DNA of 64,000 nt from Ruegeria sp. HKCCD4315 (GTDB lineage Bacteria > Pseudomonadota > Alphaproteobacteria > Rhodobacterales > Rhodobacteraceae), in contig NZ_WVRN01000001.1 of NCBI RefSeq assembly GCF_013112245.1, positions 2,732,501 through 2,796,500 of the forward strand, written 5' to 3'. A program made the position numbers and the translations under genes. Shown in pieces: positions 42,510 to 50,568 of the stretch (position 1 is the stretch's first letter; every line of letters starts with the position of its first letter). Under the pieces are notes generated by a model. It ran no database searches and had not been told where the DNA came from. It worked only from the letters and a program-made list of their open reading frames with translations.

Positions 42510-44234
42510 TTGTCGAAAGACAGGCGAAAAACGGGTGAGCTTTTGAACAACGCTCTTTGGCGCGGCGGGTGGGCAACCCGACTTCGGATCGGCAGCGGCC
42601 TGATCCTGTTTGTCTTTGCGTTTTTTCACTTCATCAACATCGGCCTGGGCCTGTTTCATACCGATTATCTGCACGGTATGCAGGACGGCCGGAAAGAGGT
42701 GACGCGCCACGACGCCATGAGCGTGCTTCTCTATGCTGCGCTGTTCGTGCATGCCGGTCTGGCCCTCGTGTCTATCGCGCAGCGCAGGACATTGCGCATG
42801 CCATTCAGCACAGCACTTCAAGTAGTGCTGGGCCTGCTGATCCCTTTGCAACTGATCTCGCACATTATTCACACACGGGTCGCGCATGAGGTTTATGACG
42901 TTAATGACGAGATGGGATACATTATCATCCTGATGTGGCCCAGCATTGCGGTCTGGATGCAAAGCGCGCTGCTTCTGATCGTATGGGTGCATGGATGCAT
43001 CGGCCTGCATATGTGGCTGCGACTGACCAAATGGTGGTCGCGTGCCGTACCCTATCTGATCGGCGTCGCGGTCTTTGTTCCACTGTTCGCACTGGCTGGC
43101 CTGCTGACCGAAGGGCGCCGCATCTGGGCCGACTTTGCAGACGAGTTTCTGCGCGAACAGTATATCGAGCACTACAACTGGCCATCTCCCGAAGCTTTTC
43201 AAATGCTGTTCAGCGTCAAGGACAATGCCCTGATGGCCTTTTGGCTGGCACTTGGCGCAACAGGTCTGGTTTTCATTGGACGCAAACTCTGGCGGCGCAG
43301 GCATTCCGTACGTGTTTCCTATGCCCGAGGGCCCGAAGTGGTCGCGGAAAAGGGCATGACATTGCTTGAGATTTCCCAGGCCAACGGCGTCCCCCATGCG
43401 GCCCTCTGCGGTGGCAAAGGACGCTGCACAACATGCCGCGTCATAGTCGAAGACGGCGGCAACGCGTTACCGCCTCCCAGCGAGGTCGAGGCGCGCAGTC
43501 TGGCTGCGGTTGGCGCATCGCCCCAGACTCGTCTGGCCTGCCAGATCCGCCCCACAGAGCCGACCACCGTTTTCCGTGTCTTCCGACCAGATGGAGGACG
43601 CATTCGTGGACACGCCAGCCAGGGAGAGGAACGTCAATTGGCGGTTCTGTTTCTGGATATGCGAGGCTTTACCGCCCGCACAACGGGGCAGCTGCCCTAT
43701 GACATCGTGTTTTTACTGAACCGGTTTTTTGATGCGGTGGTGCCCGCCATTACAGACGAAGGCGGCATCGTGGACAAATATATGGGCGACGGGCTGCTGG
43801 CGGTTTTTGAAAAACGCGATGCGGCAACCTCGGCCCGCGCCGGGTTAAATGCGGCGATCGCGATCAGCCGGGCGCTGGATCTGTTCAACCAACAGCTTGA
43901 GGCTGAAGGAAGCCCCGGAATACGCATCGGTATGGGATTGCATCTTGGCGATCTGGTCGTGGGTGAAATCGGTGCGCAAGGCCACGCCGCAAAAACAATC
44001 ATCGGTGATGCAGTCAATGTGGCCAGCCGCCTGGAAAGCGAAACCAAAGCGCTGGGTGTCGAACTGCTGGTTTCTGACGAATTGCTGCGCGCCGCAGGTG
44101 TGGATGTGGCACAAGCAGAGATCAGAGCTTTCGAACTGCGCGGTGTCTCAGAGCCGATTCCCGCCCTGCCAGTGATGCGCGCCTCGCAACTAGAGCCAAA
44201 TGGACAAAAACAGGAACAGTCATACTCTGCCTGA
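42510..44234 (+). CDS. Membrane heme-type / 2Fe-2S ferredoxin / class III adenylate cyclase fusion
   Basis: A three-module signalling protein of about 574 residues. Residues 1-265 hold six or so membrane helices rich in His (FFHFINIGLGLFH, LFVHAGLAL, ISHIIHTRVAH, VWVHGCIGLHMW), like the succinate-dehydrogenase-type heme-b anchor described for rhizobial CyaC. Residues about 280-365 are a ferredoxin domain with ligands C300, C306, C309 and C344 (C-x5-C-x2-C ... C). From about 380 a class III cyclase follows: metal Asp residues in LFLDMRGF and YMGDG, adenine-selecting Lys in VDKYMGDG with Asp in IGDAVN, and transition-state Asn/Arg in NVASRLE. All catalytic residues are present, so it should make cAMP. 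The start is a TTG and uncertain; 42543 is an alternative. Residue numbers assume 42510. Confidence 0.88.
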   Translation: MSKDRRKTGELLNNALWRGGWATRLRIGSGLILFVFAFFHFINIGLGLFHTDYLHGMQDGRKEVTRHDAMSVLLYAALFVHAGLALVSIAQRRTLRMPFSTALQVVLGLLIPLQLISHIIHTRVAHEVYDVNDEMGYIIILMWPSIAVWMQSALLLIVWVHGCIGLHMWLRLTKWWSRAVPYLIGVAVFVPLFALAGLLTEGRRIWADFADEFLREQYIEHYNWPSPEAFQMLFSVKDNALMAFWLALGATGLVFIGRKLWRRRHSVRVSYARGPEVVAEKGMTLLEISQANGVPHAALCGGKGRCTTCRVIVEDGGNALPPPSEVEARSLAAVGASPQTRLACQIRPTEPTTVFRVFRPDGGRIRGHASQGEERQLAVLFLDMRGFTARTTGQLPYDIVFLLNRFFDAVVPAITDEGGIVDKYMGDGLLAVFEKRDAATSARAGLNAAIAISRALDLFNQQLEAEGSPGIRIGMGLHLGDLVVGEIGAQGHAAKTIIGDAVNVASRLESETKALGVELLVSDELLRAAGVDVAQAEIRAFELRGVSEPIPALPVMRASQLEPNGQKQEQSYSA

Positions 44235-44235
44235 G

Positions 44236-44307
44236 GGAATTCATTCCATTCCGAAGAACCATGTCACACGGCGTGCTTCCAAGTTAGAAATTCCTTCCAA
44301 TTCGGAA
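44236..44307. promoter_or_regulatory. Two short dyads upstream of the sulfate activation gene
   Basis: GGAAT-TC-ATTCC at 44236-44247 and TTCC-AATTC-GGAA at 44295-44307 are related inverted repeats about 60 bases apart in the 196-base gap before sat-cysC. They could be sites for a sulfur or LysR-type regulator. No regulator gene lies nearby, and no promoter match was decisive. Confidence 0.3.
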
Positions 44308-44430
44308 AAAATCAGCGCATATCCTCCTTTGTTTCATTGACGCCGGTGGACTTTGCCCAACAGTCAGTGCAAATGCCCAGAAAACGCCTGATACCCACTG
44401 GCTAATCAACACTGCGATAAGAGTATTCCA

Positions 44431-46149
44431 ATGACGATGTTAAGCAATCTGGCCCCGATCCCCGAGCTTTATGTGTCCTATGAGTCCGCTCAGAAACTTA
44501 AGGTTGAGGCGGCGGATCTGACCAGCCATGACCTGAGCCCGCGCCAGATCTGCGATCTGGAACTGCTGATGAATGGCGGGTTCAACCCTCTGAAAGGGTT
44601 CCTGACCGAGGCTGACTATGACGGTGTGGTCGAGAATATGCGCCTGGCCGATGGTGCGCTCTGGCCGATGCCGATCACGCTGGATGTCAGCGAAGAGTTT
44701 GCAGGCAGCATCGAGCTGGGTCAGGACATCGCCCTGCGCGATCAGGAAGGCGTGATCCTTGCCACCATGACCGTGACCGACCGCTGGACGCCGGACAAGG
44801 CGCGCGAGGCCGAGAAGGTATTCGGCGCAGACGACGACGCGCACCCCGCAGTCAACTATCTGCACAACGTGGCTGGCAAGGTCTATCTGGGCGGTCCGGT
44901 GACGGGTATTCAACAGCCCGTTCACTATGACTTCCGCGCCCGCCGCGATACACCGAACGAACTGCGCGCCTATTTCCGCAAACTGGGCTGGCGCCGCATC
45001 GTGGCTTTCCAAACCCGCAACCCGCTGCACCGTGCGCATCAGGAACTGACCTTCCGCGCCGCGAAGGAAGCACAGGCCAACCTGCTGATCCACCCTGTGG
45101 TCGGCATGACCAAGCCCGGAGACGTGGATCACTTCACCCGTGTCCGTTGCTATGAGGCGGTTCTGGACAAGTACCCAGCCTCGACCACCTCGATGTCGTT
45201 GTTGAACCTGGCGATGCGCATGGCGGGCCCGCGCGAGGCGGTCTGGCACGGTCTGATCCGCGCCAACCACGGTTGCACGCACTTCATTGTCGGGCGCGAC
45301 CATGCCGGTCCGGGCAAGAATTCAGCCGGGGAAGATTTCTATGGCCCCTATGACGCGCAGGACTTGTTCCGCCAATACCAAGATGAAATTGGCGTCGAGA
45401 TGGTTGATTTCAAACACATGGTTTATGTGCAGGAACGCGCTCAATACGAGCCGAATGACGAGATTCTCGATAAGGATGATGTCACCATCCTGAACATCAG
45501 CGGCACAGAACTGCGCCGCCGTCTGGCCGAGGGTTTGGAAATCCCGGAATGGTTCTCGTTCCCAGAGGTTGTGGCCGAACTGCGCAAAACCAAGCCACCA
45601 CGCAGCCAACAGGGCTTTACCGTGTTCTTCACCGGCTTCTCAGGCTCGGGCAAGTCGACCATCGCCAACGCGCTCATGGTCAAGCTGATGGAAATGGGTG
45701 GCCGTCCCGTGACGCTGCTGGATGGAGACATCGTGCGTAAGAACCTGTCGTCAGAACTGGGTTTCTCGAAAGAGCACCGCGACCTGAACATCCGCCGCAT
45801 TGGCTATGTGGCATCCGAGATCACCAAAAACGGTGGTATCGCCATCTGTGCACCGATCGCCCCATACGCCACCACACGCCGGGCGGTTCGGGAAGAGATC
45901 GAACAGTTCGGTGCCTTCTGTGAAGTACATGTTGCGACCTCGATTGAGGAATGCGAACGCCGTGACCGCAAGGGCCTCTACAAACTGGCGCGCGAGGGCA
46001 AGATCAAAGAGTTCACCGGCATCTCTGACCCCTATGACGTGCCCCAGAACCCAGAGTTGTCCGTCGAGACAGAGAATGTCGACGTCGATAACTGTGCCCA
46101 TCAGGTTCTGCTGAAGCTGGAAAGCATGGGGTTGATCGCTGCAAACTGA
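44431..46149 (+). CDS. Bifunctional sulfate adenylyltransferase / adenylylsulfate kinase
   Basis: Activates sulfate in two steps: ATP sulfurylase makes APS and APS kinase makes PAPS. Domain order is Sat (about 1-385) then CysC (about 390-572). Sat motifs are FQTRNPLHRAHQE near 192-204 and VGRDHAGPG near 287. The kinase P-loop is FTGFSGSGKST near residue 400, followed by DGDIVRKNLSSELGFSKEHRDLN. All key kinase residues are present, so the fused kinase looks active, unlike fungal forms with a regulatory domain. Single gene with its own terminator and a long upstream region. Confidence 0.96.
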   Translation: MTMLSNLAPIPELYVSYESAQKLKVEAADLTSHDLSPRQICDLELLMNGGFNPLKGFLTEADYDGVVENMRLADGALWPMPITLDVSEEFAGSIELGQDIALRDQEGVILATMTVTDRWTPDKAREAEKVFGADDDAHPAVNYLHNVAGKVYLGGPVTGIQQPVHYDFRARRDTPNELRAYFRKLGWRRIVAFQTRNPLHRAHQELTFRAAKEAQANLLIHPVVGMTKPGDVDHFTRVRCYEAVLDKYPASTTSMSLLNLAMRMAGPREAVWHGLIRANHGCTHFIVGRDHAGPGKNSAGEDFYGPYDAQDLFRQYQDEIGVEMVDFKHMVYVQERAQYEPNDEILDKDDVTILNISGTELRRRLAEGLEIPEWFSFPEVVAELRKTKPPRSQQGFTVFFTGFSGSGKSTIANALMVKLMEMGGRPVTLLDGDIVRKNLSSELGFSKEHRDLNIRRIGYVASEITKNGGIAICAPIAPYATTRRAVREEIEQFGAFCEVHVATSIEECERRDRKGLYKLAREGKIKEFTGISDPYDVPQNPELSVETENVDVDNCAHQVLLKLESMGLIAAN

Positions 46150-46171
46150 CGCCAGCGCACCAAGACAATTC

Positions 46172-46198
46172 GGCCTCCGGTTTACGGGGGCCTTTTTT
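46172..46198 (+). terminator. Intrinsic terminator after sat-cysC
   Basis: An 8-base-pair stem with one wobble (GGCCTCCG / CGGGGGCC) around a 5-base loop is followed by six Ts, 23 bases after the stop codon. Confidence 0.88.
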
Positions 46199-46266
46199 GT
46201 TTGTCCTGATTGACAAGCGCTGCCCGGGTTGGTGCTGTGTGGCGGGATGCCGGGTAGACACGAACT

Positions 46267-47121
46267 ATGACTCGCACTTTGCCAACCATTGCCAGTTTCT
46301 GGTTCGGGTCCGATCTGACCTGGCTGGAGCAGATCTGCATTCGATCCTTTCTGGACCAAGGGCATGCGTTTGTTCTGTATCTCCCGCACGAGACACAAGG
46401 CATCCCCGCAGGTGTCCAGACGCGCCCCGCCAGCGACGTCTTCTGGCCCCCGCCCTTTCCCCTGCAACCCGGCGACCGACAGGGCGTAGCCGTATTTTCA
46501 GACATCTTCAGATTGCATCTGATTCAGCAAAGCGAGGTCATCTGGGTCGATCTCGACGCATATTGCGTGAAAGCCTTCGACTTTTCGTCTGATTGGGTGT
46601 TCGCGCGTTCCAAAGCCGACGACTTTCCAACCGGGGTTCTACGCTTGCCCAATAACTCCCAAACGCTTGGGCTGATGCAGGATTTCGTGATGTCGGCAAA
46701 CCCAACCCAACCATGGCGTGGTCGGCGTGCAAGACGGCATAATCGTGAGCGTATCGCAAACGGTGAAAGCTGGGGTATAGAAAGCCTGCCCTGGGGCAGC
46801 TCTGGCCCAAAAGCCTTTGGGCATTTCTTGCGCCAAACCGGTGAAGACAAGTACGCGATGGCGGCCGAGACCCTCTATCCGCTGGCACCTGCCGAGCTTT
46901 GGAAACTGCATGACCCGAACGTGGCGCTGGTCGAGATCGAGGGCGAAGTTACGCATTCGGTCCATGTCTACGGTCATCAGAAAAAGCTGTTGGCAACCCA
47001 ACTGGCCGGACTACCGGTTCCGGGATCATATCTCGATGCGCTTTGCGCCCGACACGGGATCGACTCTCGGTCCGCGCCAATCAAGCCATTGGACTGGATG
47101 CGACCTGCGCCAAGGCGGTAA
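46267..47121 (+). CDS. Putative glycosyltransferase with DXD motif (GT32-like)
   Basis: A 284-residue soluble protein. The core SDIFRLHLIQQSEVIWVDLDAYCVK at about 79-103 is the conserved part of the sugar-transferase DXD family (Gly_transf_sug), with D-L-D as the metal/nucleotide-sugar site. The preceding segment ASFWFGSDLTWLEQICIRSFLDQGHAFVLY resembles the N-terminal strand-helix of the same fold. Donor and acceptor are unknown. No polysaccharide genes are adjacent; the capsule genes are 43 kb away. It is a single gene after the sat-cysC terminator. Its end is about 110 bases from the convergent PhzF gene. Confidence 0.75.
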   Translation: MTRTLPTIASFWFGSDLTWLEQICIRSFLDQGHAFVLYLPHETQGIPAGVQTRPASDVFWPPPFPLQPGDRQGVAVFSDIFRLHLIQQSEVIWVDLDAYCVKAFDFSSDWVFARSKADDFPTGVLRLPNNSQTLGLMQDFVMSANPTQPWRGRRARRHNRERIANGESWGIESLPWGSSGPKAFGHFLRQTGEDKYAMAAETLYPLAPAELWKLHDPNVALVEIEGEVTHSVHVYGHQKKLLATQLAGLPVPGSYLDALCARHGIDSRSAPIKPLDWMRPAPRR

Positions 47122-47231
47122 AGACAGTATATTGTGCGATTTCACATCGCGGCGTGGCCATGCGCGGCCAGTTCAGCGGAAGTTCTGTTTGTCAGACGTT
47201 CCGCTCAAAATTGCGAAATCCCGGTCCTTGT

Positions 47232-48116
47232 CTATTCGTTCGTCGGCAGATCGACCTGCCCGCGCATCAATACGTGTCCTCGTCCAGCGACCTTGATCCC
47301 GGTCATTCCATCTGTCGGGCCAACACGCGTGACAGTGGCCTGTCCGGGACGTCCCATGTCGTGGCCCTGTTCCGCGACGAAACTGTCTTTGGACATCAAT
47401 CCATATTTCCAAAGATACGCCGCCATGGCGCCCGTAGCAGACCCAGTGAACGGGTCTTCGGGCGGGCTGGGAGGGGCGAGCAACAGACGCGAGAACGTAT
47501 CACCTGCATCGGTGGCTCCTTCCAGCGTGACCAGAAAGGGTTCAGCCATATCCGAACCCGAAAATCCGGCGGCCTCGGCTACTTTTCTCAAAGGACCCTC
47601 GACCAGTTGAGCCGCGCGCAAGGCCTCATGGTCGCGCAGAACGGTGATGCAGAACGGCAGACCGGTTGAAACAAACTGAGGCGGAGAGATTATAGCGCTT
47701 TCAGGAAGGCCGATAGTCGAAGCCACCAGATCCACCGGAACATGTGCACCAAATTGAGGTGCGACCTGGGTCATTTCGATCTCATCACCTGTCAACCGAA
47801 TCGAGACGACCCCTGCCCCGGTTTCCAGCGTCAGGCTTTCGCCTTCGATCATCCCACGCGACCGCATGGCAGCGACAGTGGCAATTGTTGGATGCCCGGC
47901 AAAGGGAATTTCCCGGCTGGCCAGAAAGTACCGTACGCGGATATCGGCCACGTCGGATGGGCCGGAAAAGGTGCATTCGACCAGAGAGGTTTCGCGCACA
48001 TAGGCCATGCACACCTGCTCGGGCAGATGTGCACCGTCATGAACCACGGCACATCCATTGCCACCAAAGGCGCGGTCACTGAAGGCGTCTACCCAATCGA
48101 ATTCGAACCAGCTCAT
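47232..48116 (-). CDS. PhzF family isomerase/epimerase-like protein
   Basis: A 294-residue protein of the PhzF family, two similar diaminopimelate-epimerase-like halves. The N-terminal half has VDAFSDRAFGGNGCAVV, RETSLVECTF with the catalytic Glu, and PFAGHPTIATVAA. The C-terminal half has EDPFTGSATGAMAAYL. PhzF itself acts in phenazine synthesis, but homologues are common in bacteria without phenazines and their substrates are unknown. There are no phenazine genes here. It follows DUF1150 on the same strand after 104 bases. Confidence 0.9.
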   Translation of the reverse strand: MSWFEFDWVDAFSDRAFGGNGCAVVHDGAHLPEQVCMAYVRETSLVECTFSGPSDVADIRVRYFLASREIPFAGHPTIATVAAMRSRGMIEGESLTLETGAGVVSIRLTGDEIEMTQVAPQFGAHVPVDLVASTIGLPESAIISPPQFVSTGLPFCITVLRDHEALRAAQLVEGPLRKVAEAAGFSGSDMAEPFLVTLEGATDAGDTFSRLLLAPPSPPEDPFTGSATGAMAAYLWKYGLMSKDSFVAEQGHDMGRPGQATVTRVGPTDGMTGIKVAGRGHVLMRGQVDLPTNE

Positions 48117-48220
48117 GCGATTATATCCCGGTGACAGGTGAAAGCGGCATAGCCCGCCAGTTCGTATGTGTCGCTTGTGTTGCGGGAATTGTCACGCCCC
48201 AATAGGCGCAGAGAGGCCGT

Positions 48221-48445
48221 TCAGTGAACGGCCACCGGGGACAAGTCATGCTGACGGGCCAGCACAAAAGCCAGCTTGCGGTCGGCCACCAGCGCCAGTT
48301 GCTGCCCATCGGAATCATGTACAGCGTAAAGCTGGTCCAAATCCCCTGCCTGATCGCGCAGATCACGCGGCAGATCGGCAACCTCGACGGTTTTGACATA
48401 AACGATACGGTCGCCTTCGGTGTTGAGTTCTATCGGTGTATTCAT
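48221..48445 (-). CDS. DUF1150 family protein
   Basis: A 74-residue protein typical of alphaproteobacteria. The conserved parts are IVYVKTVEVADLPRDLRDQA, LDQLYAVHDSDGQQLALVAD, and the C-terminal RKLAFVLARQHDLSPVAVH. It starts 5 bases after the hsp20 stop, the usual arrangement for this family, and probably shares the heat-inducible transcript. The stop codon lies within a perfect 9-base dyad (48215-48233). Function unknown. Confidence 0.93.
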   Translation of the reverse strand: MNTPIELNTEGDRIVYVKTVEVADLPRDLRDQAGDLDQLYAVHDSDGQQLALVADRKLAFVLARQHDLSPVAVH

Positions 48446-48450
48446 TGCTC

Positions 48451-48864
48451 TTACCCCTTGCGTATGTTGATGGTCTGCACCACAGCTTCCGGCACGGCGC
48501 GGGTCAGATCCACATGCAGCAGACCGTTTTCCATGATCGCCTCGCCCACTTCGACACCGTCAGCCAGCACGAACATGCGCTGAAACTGGCGCGCCGCAAT
48601 GCCGCGATGCAGGAATATACGCCCCTCGCTGTCGTCGCGTTGACGGCCCCGGATCACCAGTTGGCGATCCTCGATCGTGATCGACAAATCCTCTTCGGCG
48701 AACCCTGCAACCGCAAGAGTGATGCGATAGGAAAAGTCCGAAGTCTGTTCGATGTTATAGGGCGGGTATCCTTCGTTGCCAGCCTTTGCAGACCGTTCCA
48801 GAAGGCGTTCCAGTTGCTCGAACCCCAAAAGATGCGGGTATGAGCCAAGAGTAAGTTTCGACAC
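48451..48864 (-). CDS. Small heat shock protein, Hsp20/IbpA family
   Basis: A 137-residue ATP-independent holdase chaperone. The alpha-crystallin domain covers about 35-125: YNIEQTSDFSYRITLAVAGF, IEDRQLVIRGRQ, the IFLHRGIAARQFQRMF strand typical of IbpA-type proteins, and ENGLLHVDLTR (the GxLxxxxP-like region, here GLLHVDL). I use a GTG start at 48864, with AAGGA 9 bases upstream, because the conserved N-terminus SKLTLGSYPHLLGFEQLERLL follows it. Further upstream the frame is leader sequence. Upstream lie a heat-shock-like promoter and a hairpin that covers the ribosome site. Confidence 0.93.
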   Translation of the reverse strand: MSKLTLGSYPHLLGFEQLERLLERSAKAGNEGYPPYNIEQTSDFSYRITLAVAGFAEEDLSITIEDRQLVIRGRQRDDSEGRIFLHRGIAARQFQRMFVLADGVEVGEAIMENGLLHVDLTRAVPEAVVQTINIRKG

Positions 48865-48871
48865 GTATTTT

Positions 48872-48894
48872 CGTCCTTCTTTGTCAAAGCGACG
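48872..48894 (-). promoter_or_regulatory. Candidate RNA thermometer hairpin over the hsp20 ribosome site
   Basis: In the minus-strand leader, CGTC and GACG (48894-48891 with 48875-48872) and CTTT and AAAG pair around a GAC loop, with a small internal loop of G opposite AAG. The Shine-Dalgarno bases AAGGA lie partly in the internal loop and partly in the stem, right before the GTG start. Such weak, mismatched stems are typical of ROSE-like heat-sensing leaders of alphaproteobacterial small heat shock genes. Structure predicted by eye. Confidence 0.45.
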
Positions 48895-48932
48895 TGGTGT
48901 GCAGCCCCTTTCTGGCAACCGCATGTAATAGA

Positions 48933-48962
48933 ATATGGGAAGAAACCAGGATGTCCACAAGG
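48933..48962 (-). promoter_or_regulatory. Candidate heat-shock (sigma-32 type) promoter of hsp20-DUF1150
   Basis: Reading the minus strand, CCTTGTG (48962-48956) and CCCATAT (48939-48933) are separated by 16 bases. The second element is a near-ideal sigma-32 -10 box (CCCATnT), and the first keeps the CTTG core. The start codon lies about 70 bases downstream, leaving a leader long enough for the hairpin at 48872-48894. Confidence 0.55.
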
Positions 48963-49027
48963 TCTGGCGCGATAACGTCTGACACACTATCTTGTTGGGC
49001 AAGCACCACAACAACCCCGAGTCGCCA

Positions 49028-49252
49028 ATGAACGCGCCCACTGATCTTTCTATGAAAACTGATGAAGTTCTGCGGGTTGAACTGGAAGTTTTCCGCCGTC
49101 AGCACCGCGATCTGGACGAAGCGATTGAAGCGCTGCATGACCGGGGAACTGCGGATCAGTTGACGCTACGACGACTGAAAAAAGAGAAACTGCGTCTGAA
49201 AGACATCATCCGCATCATCGAAGACCGCCTGACCCCCGATATCATTGCCTGA
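49028..49252 (+). CDS. YdcH family protein (DUF465)
   Basis: A 74-residue all-helical protein with the DUF465/YdcH signature: VFRRQHRDLDEAIEALHDRG followed by LRRLKKEKLRLKDIIRIIED. These are two antiparallel helices rich in Leu, Glu and Lys. The function of the family is unknown. I use the ATG at 49028. It lies on the plus strand just before purE (76-base gap), divergent from hsp20. Confidence 0.9.
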   Translation: MNAPTDLSMKTDEVLRVELEVFRRQHRDLDEAIEALHDRGTADQLTLRRLKKEKLRLKDIIRIIEDRLTPDIIA

Positions 49253-49328
49253 ACACCCTGTAGCGCATTGCCAGAGAACCGGATTTGGCTATAGTGCGCG
49301 CTCTTTCTGAGCGCAGGGATGAAAGCGG

Positions 49329-49814
49329 ATGAGCGAAGTGAAAGTCGGGATCATCATGGGCAGCCAATCTGACTGGCCCACGATGAAAGAAGCCGCAGAT
49401 ATTCTGGACGAACTGGGCGTCGCTTACGAAGCGCGCATCGTATCGGCCCACCGCACACCAGACCGGCTGTGGGACTATGGCAAGACCGCCGTATCGCGTG
49501 GATTGCACGTGATCATCGCGGGCGCTGGCGGCGCTGCGCATCTGCCTGGCATGATGGCATCGAAAACGCGGGTGCCGGTGATCGGAGTTCCCGTACAGAC
49601 CCGCGCCCTGTCAGGCGTGGATTCGCTGTATTCCATCGTGCAAATGCCCAAGGGTTTTCCCGTTGCGACCATGGCAATCGGGTCCGCTGGAGGAGCCAAC
49701 GCCGGCCTGATGGCAGCGGGTATTCTGGCTCTGCAAGACGTGGCTTTGGCCGAACGGCTGGACAACTGGCGCGAGGCGTTGTCGGCCTCAATCCCTGAGG
49801 AACCGCAGGGATGA
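49329..49814 (+). CDS. purE: N5-carboxyaminoimidazole ribonucleotide mutase
   Basis: Converts N5-CAIR to CAIR in purine synthesis. The 161 residues show [24 protein letters not shown] at about 9-32, the [11 protein letters not shown] segment with the catalytic His, [16 protein letters not shown], and [22 protein letters not shown], all canonical for class I PurE. The stop overlaps the next start as ATGA. PurK follows after one intervening gene. Confidence 0.97.
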   Translation: MSEVKVGIIMGSQSDWPTMKEAADILDELGVAYEARIVSAHRTPDRLWDYGKTAVSRGLHVIIAGAGGAAHLPGMMASKTRVPVIGVPVQTRALSGVDSLYSIVQMPKGFPVATMAIGSAGGANAGLMAAGILALQDVALAERLDNWREALSASIPEEPQG

Positions 49815-50566
49815 GCCGCATCGGCATCATCGGCACAGGTCATATCGCCGCCCCTATCGCGCGGTTGATGGCTGCCAAAGGACATGAAATCTGCGTGACC
49901 GAGCGTAATACCGATGTTTCATCTGCCTTGAAAGCCGAGCTGGGCGTTACGGTCGCTGCTCCCCAGGAGGTGATTGATGCCTCGGACATTGTGTTCCTGT
50001 GCCTGCGCCCGCATATCGCCGCTGAGGTTCTGACCCCACTAACCTTTCGCGCGGGCCAGCAGATCGTTTCTGTTATGGCTGCGGTTTCCGCCGAGCAACT
50101 TGCTCGGCTTTGCGCGCCGGCGGCAGATTTCGTTCAGACCATTCCACTGGGCTTTCTGGATACCGGCGGCTGCCCGATGGCTGCTTTTGGCAACGATCGG
50201 TTGTTGGCCGATCTTTTTGAGCCCGAGAACCCTGTGGTCAAGGTTGCGGATGAATTCGCGCTGAACGCACATTTCGCCATTTGCGCCATGGTTCCCGGCA
50301 TTTTGGATCTGATGGCCACAGGCACCAAATGGCTGGGCGATGTAACTGGTGATGCCGATAAGGCCGAGTTCTATACGACCCAGTTGATGTCAGGCTTCCT
50401 GGCCACGATGGAAAAAGGCAACGCAGGTCGGCTGGCGCAGGAGCGTGACGCGCTTGCGACAGAGGGCACATTGAGCTTGCAGATGACAGACGCCCTGAGG
50501 GATCAGGGCGCGCATGACGCGCTGCGTTCGGCGTTGAGTGCAATTGGCAAACGTTTGGAGAGTTGA
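49811..50566 (+). CDS. ProC-like NAD(P)-binding oxidoreductase between purE and purK
   Basis: A 251-residue Rossmann protein. The start [22 protein letters not shown] is a dinucleotide motif (GTGxxA). [14 protein letters not shown] corresponds to the VKPQ segment of pyrroline-5-carboxylate reductase, and the C-terminal half is helical like the P5CR dimer domain ([21 protein letters not shown]). Canonical ProC is encoded at 34409-35224, so this is probably a divergent reductase with another substrate. ATGA overlap with purE and a two-base gap to the purK start make the three genes one coupled operon. Confidence 0.82.
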   Translation: MSRIGIIGTGHIAAPIARLMAAKGHEICVTERNTDVSSALKAELGVTVAAPQEVIDASDIVFLCLRPHIAAEVLTPLTFRAGQQIVSVMAAVSAEQLARLCAPAADFVQTIPLGFLDTGGCPMAAFGNDRLLADLFEPENPVVKVADEFALNAHFAICAMVPGILDLMATGTKWLGDVTGDADKAEFYTTQLMSGFLATMEKGNAGRLAQERDALATEGTLSLQMTDALRDQGAHDALRSALSAIGKRLES

Positions 50567-50568
50567 AG

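Noticed and set aside
46267..48116. Glycosyltransferase and PhzF gene as part of a secondary-metabolite cluster
   Set aside because: They are convergent single genes with no synthase, carrier protein or transporter beside them.
48215..48233. Perfect dyad GGCCGTTCA-G-TGAACGGCC as a terminator of DUF1150
   Set aside because: It includes the stop codon and has no T tract on either strand, so I only mention it in the DUF1150 entry.
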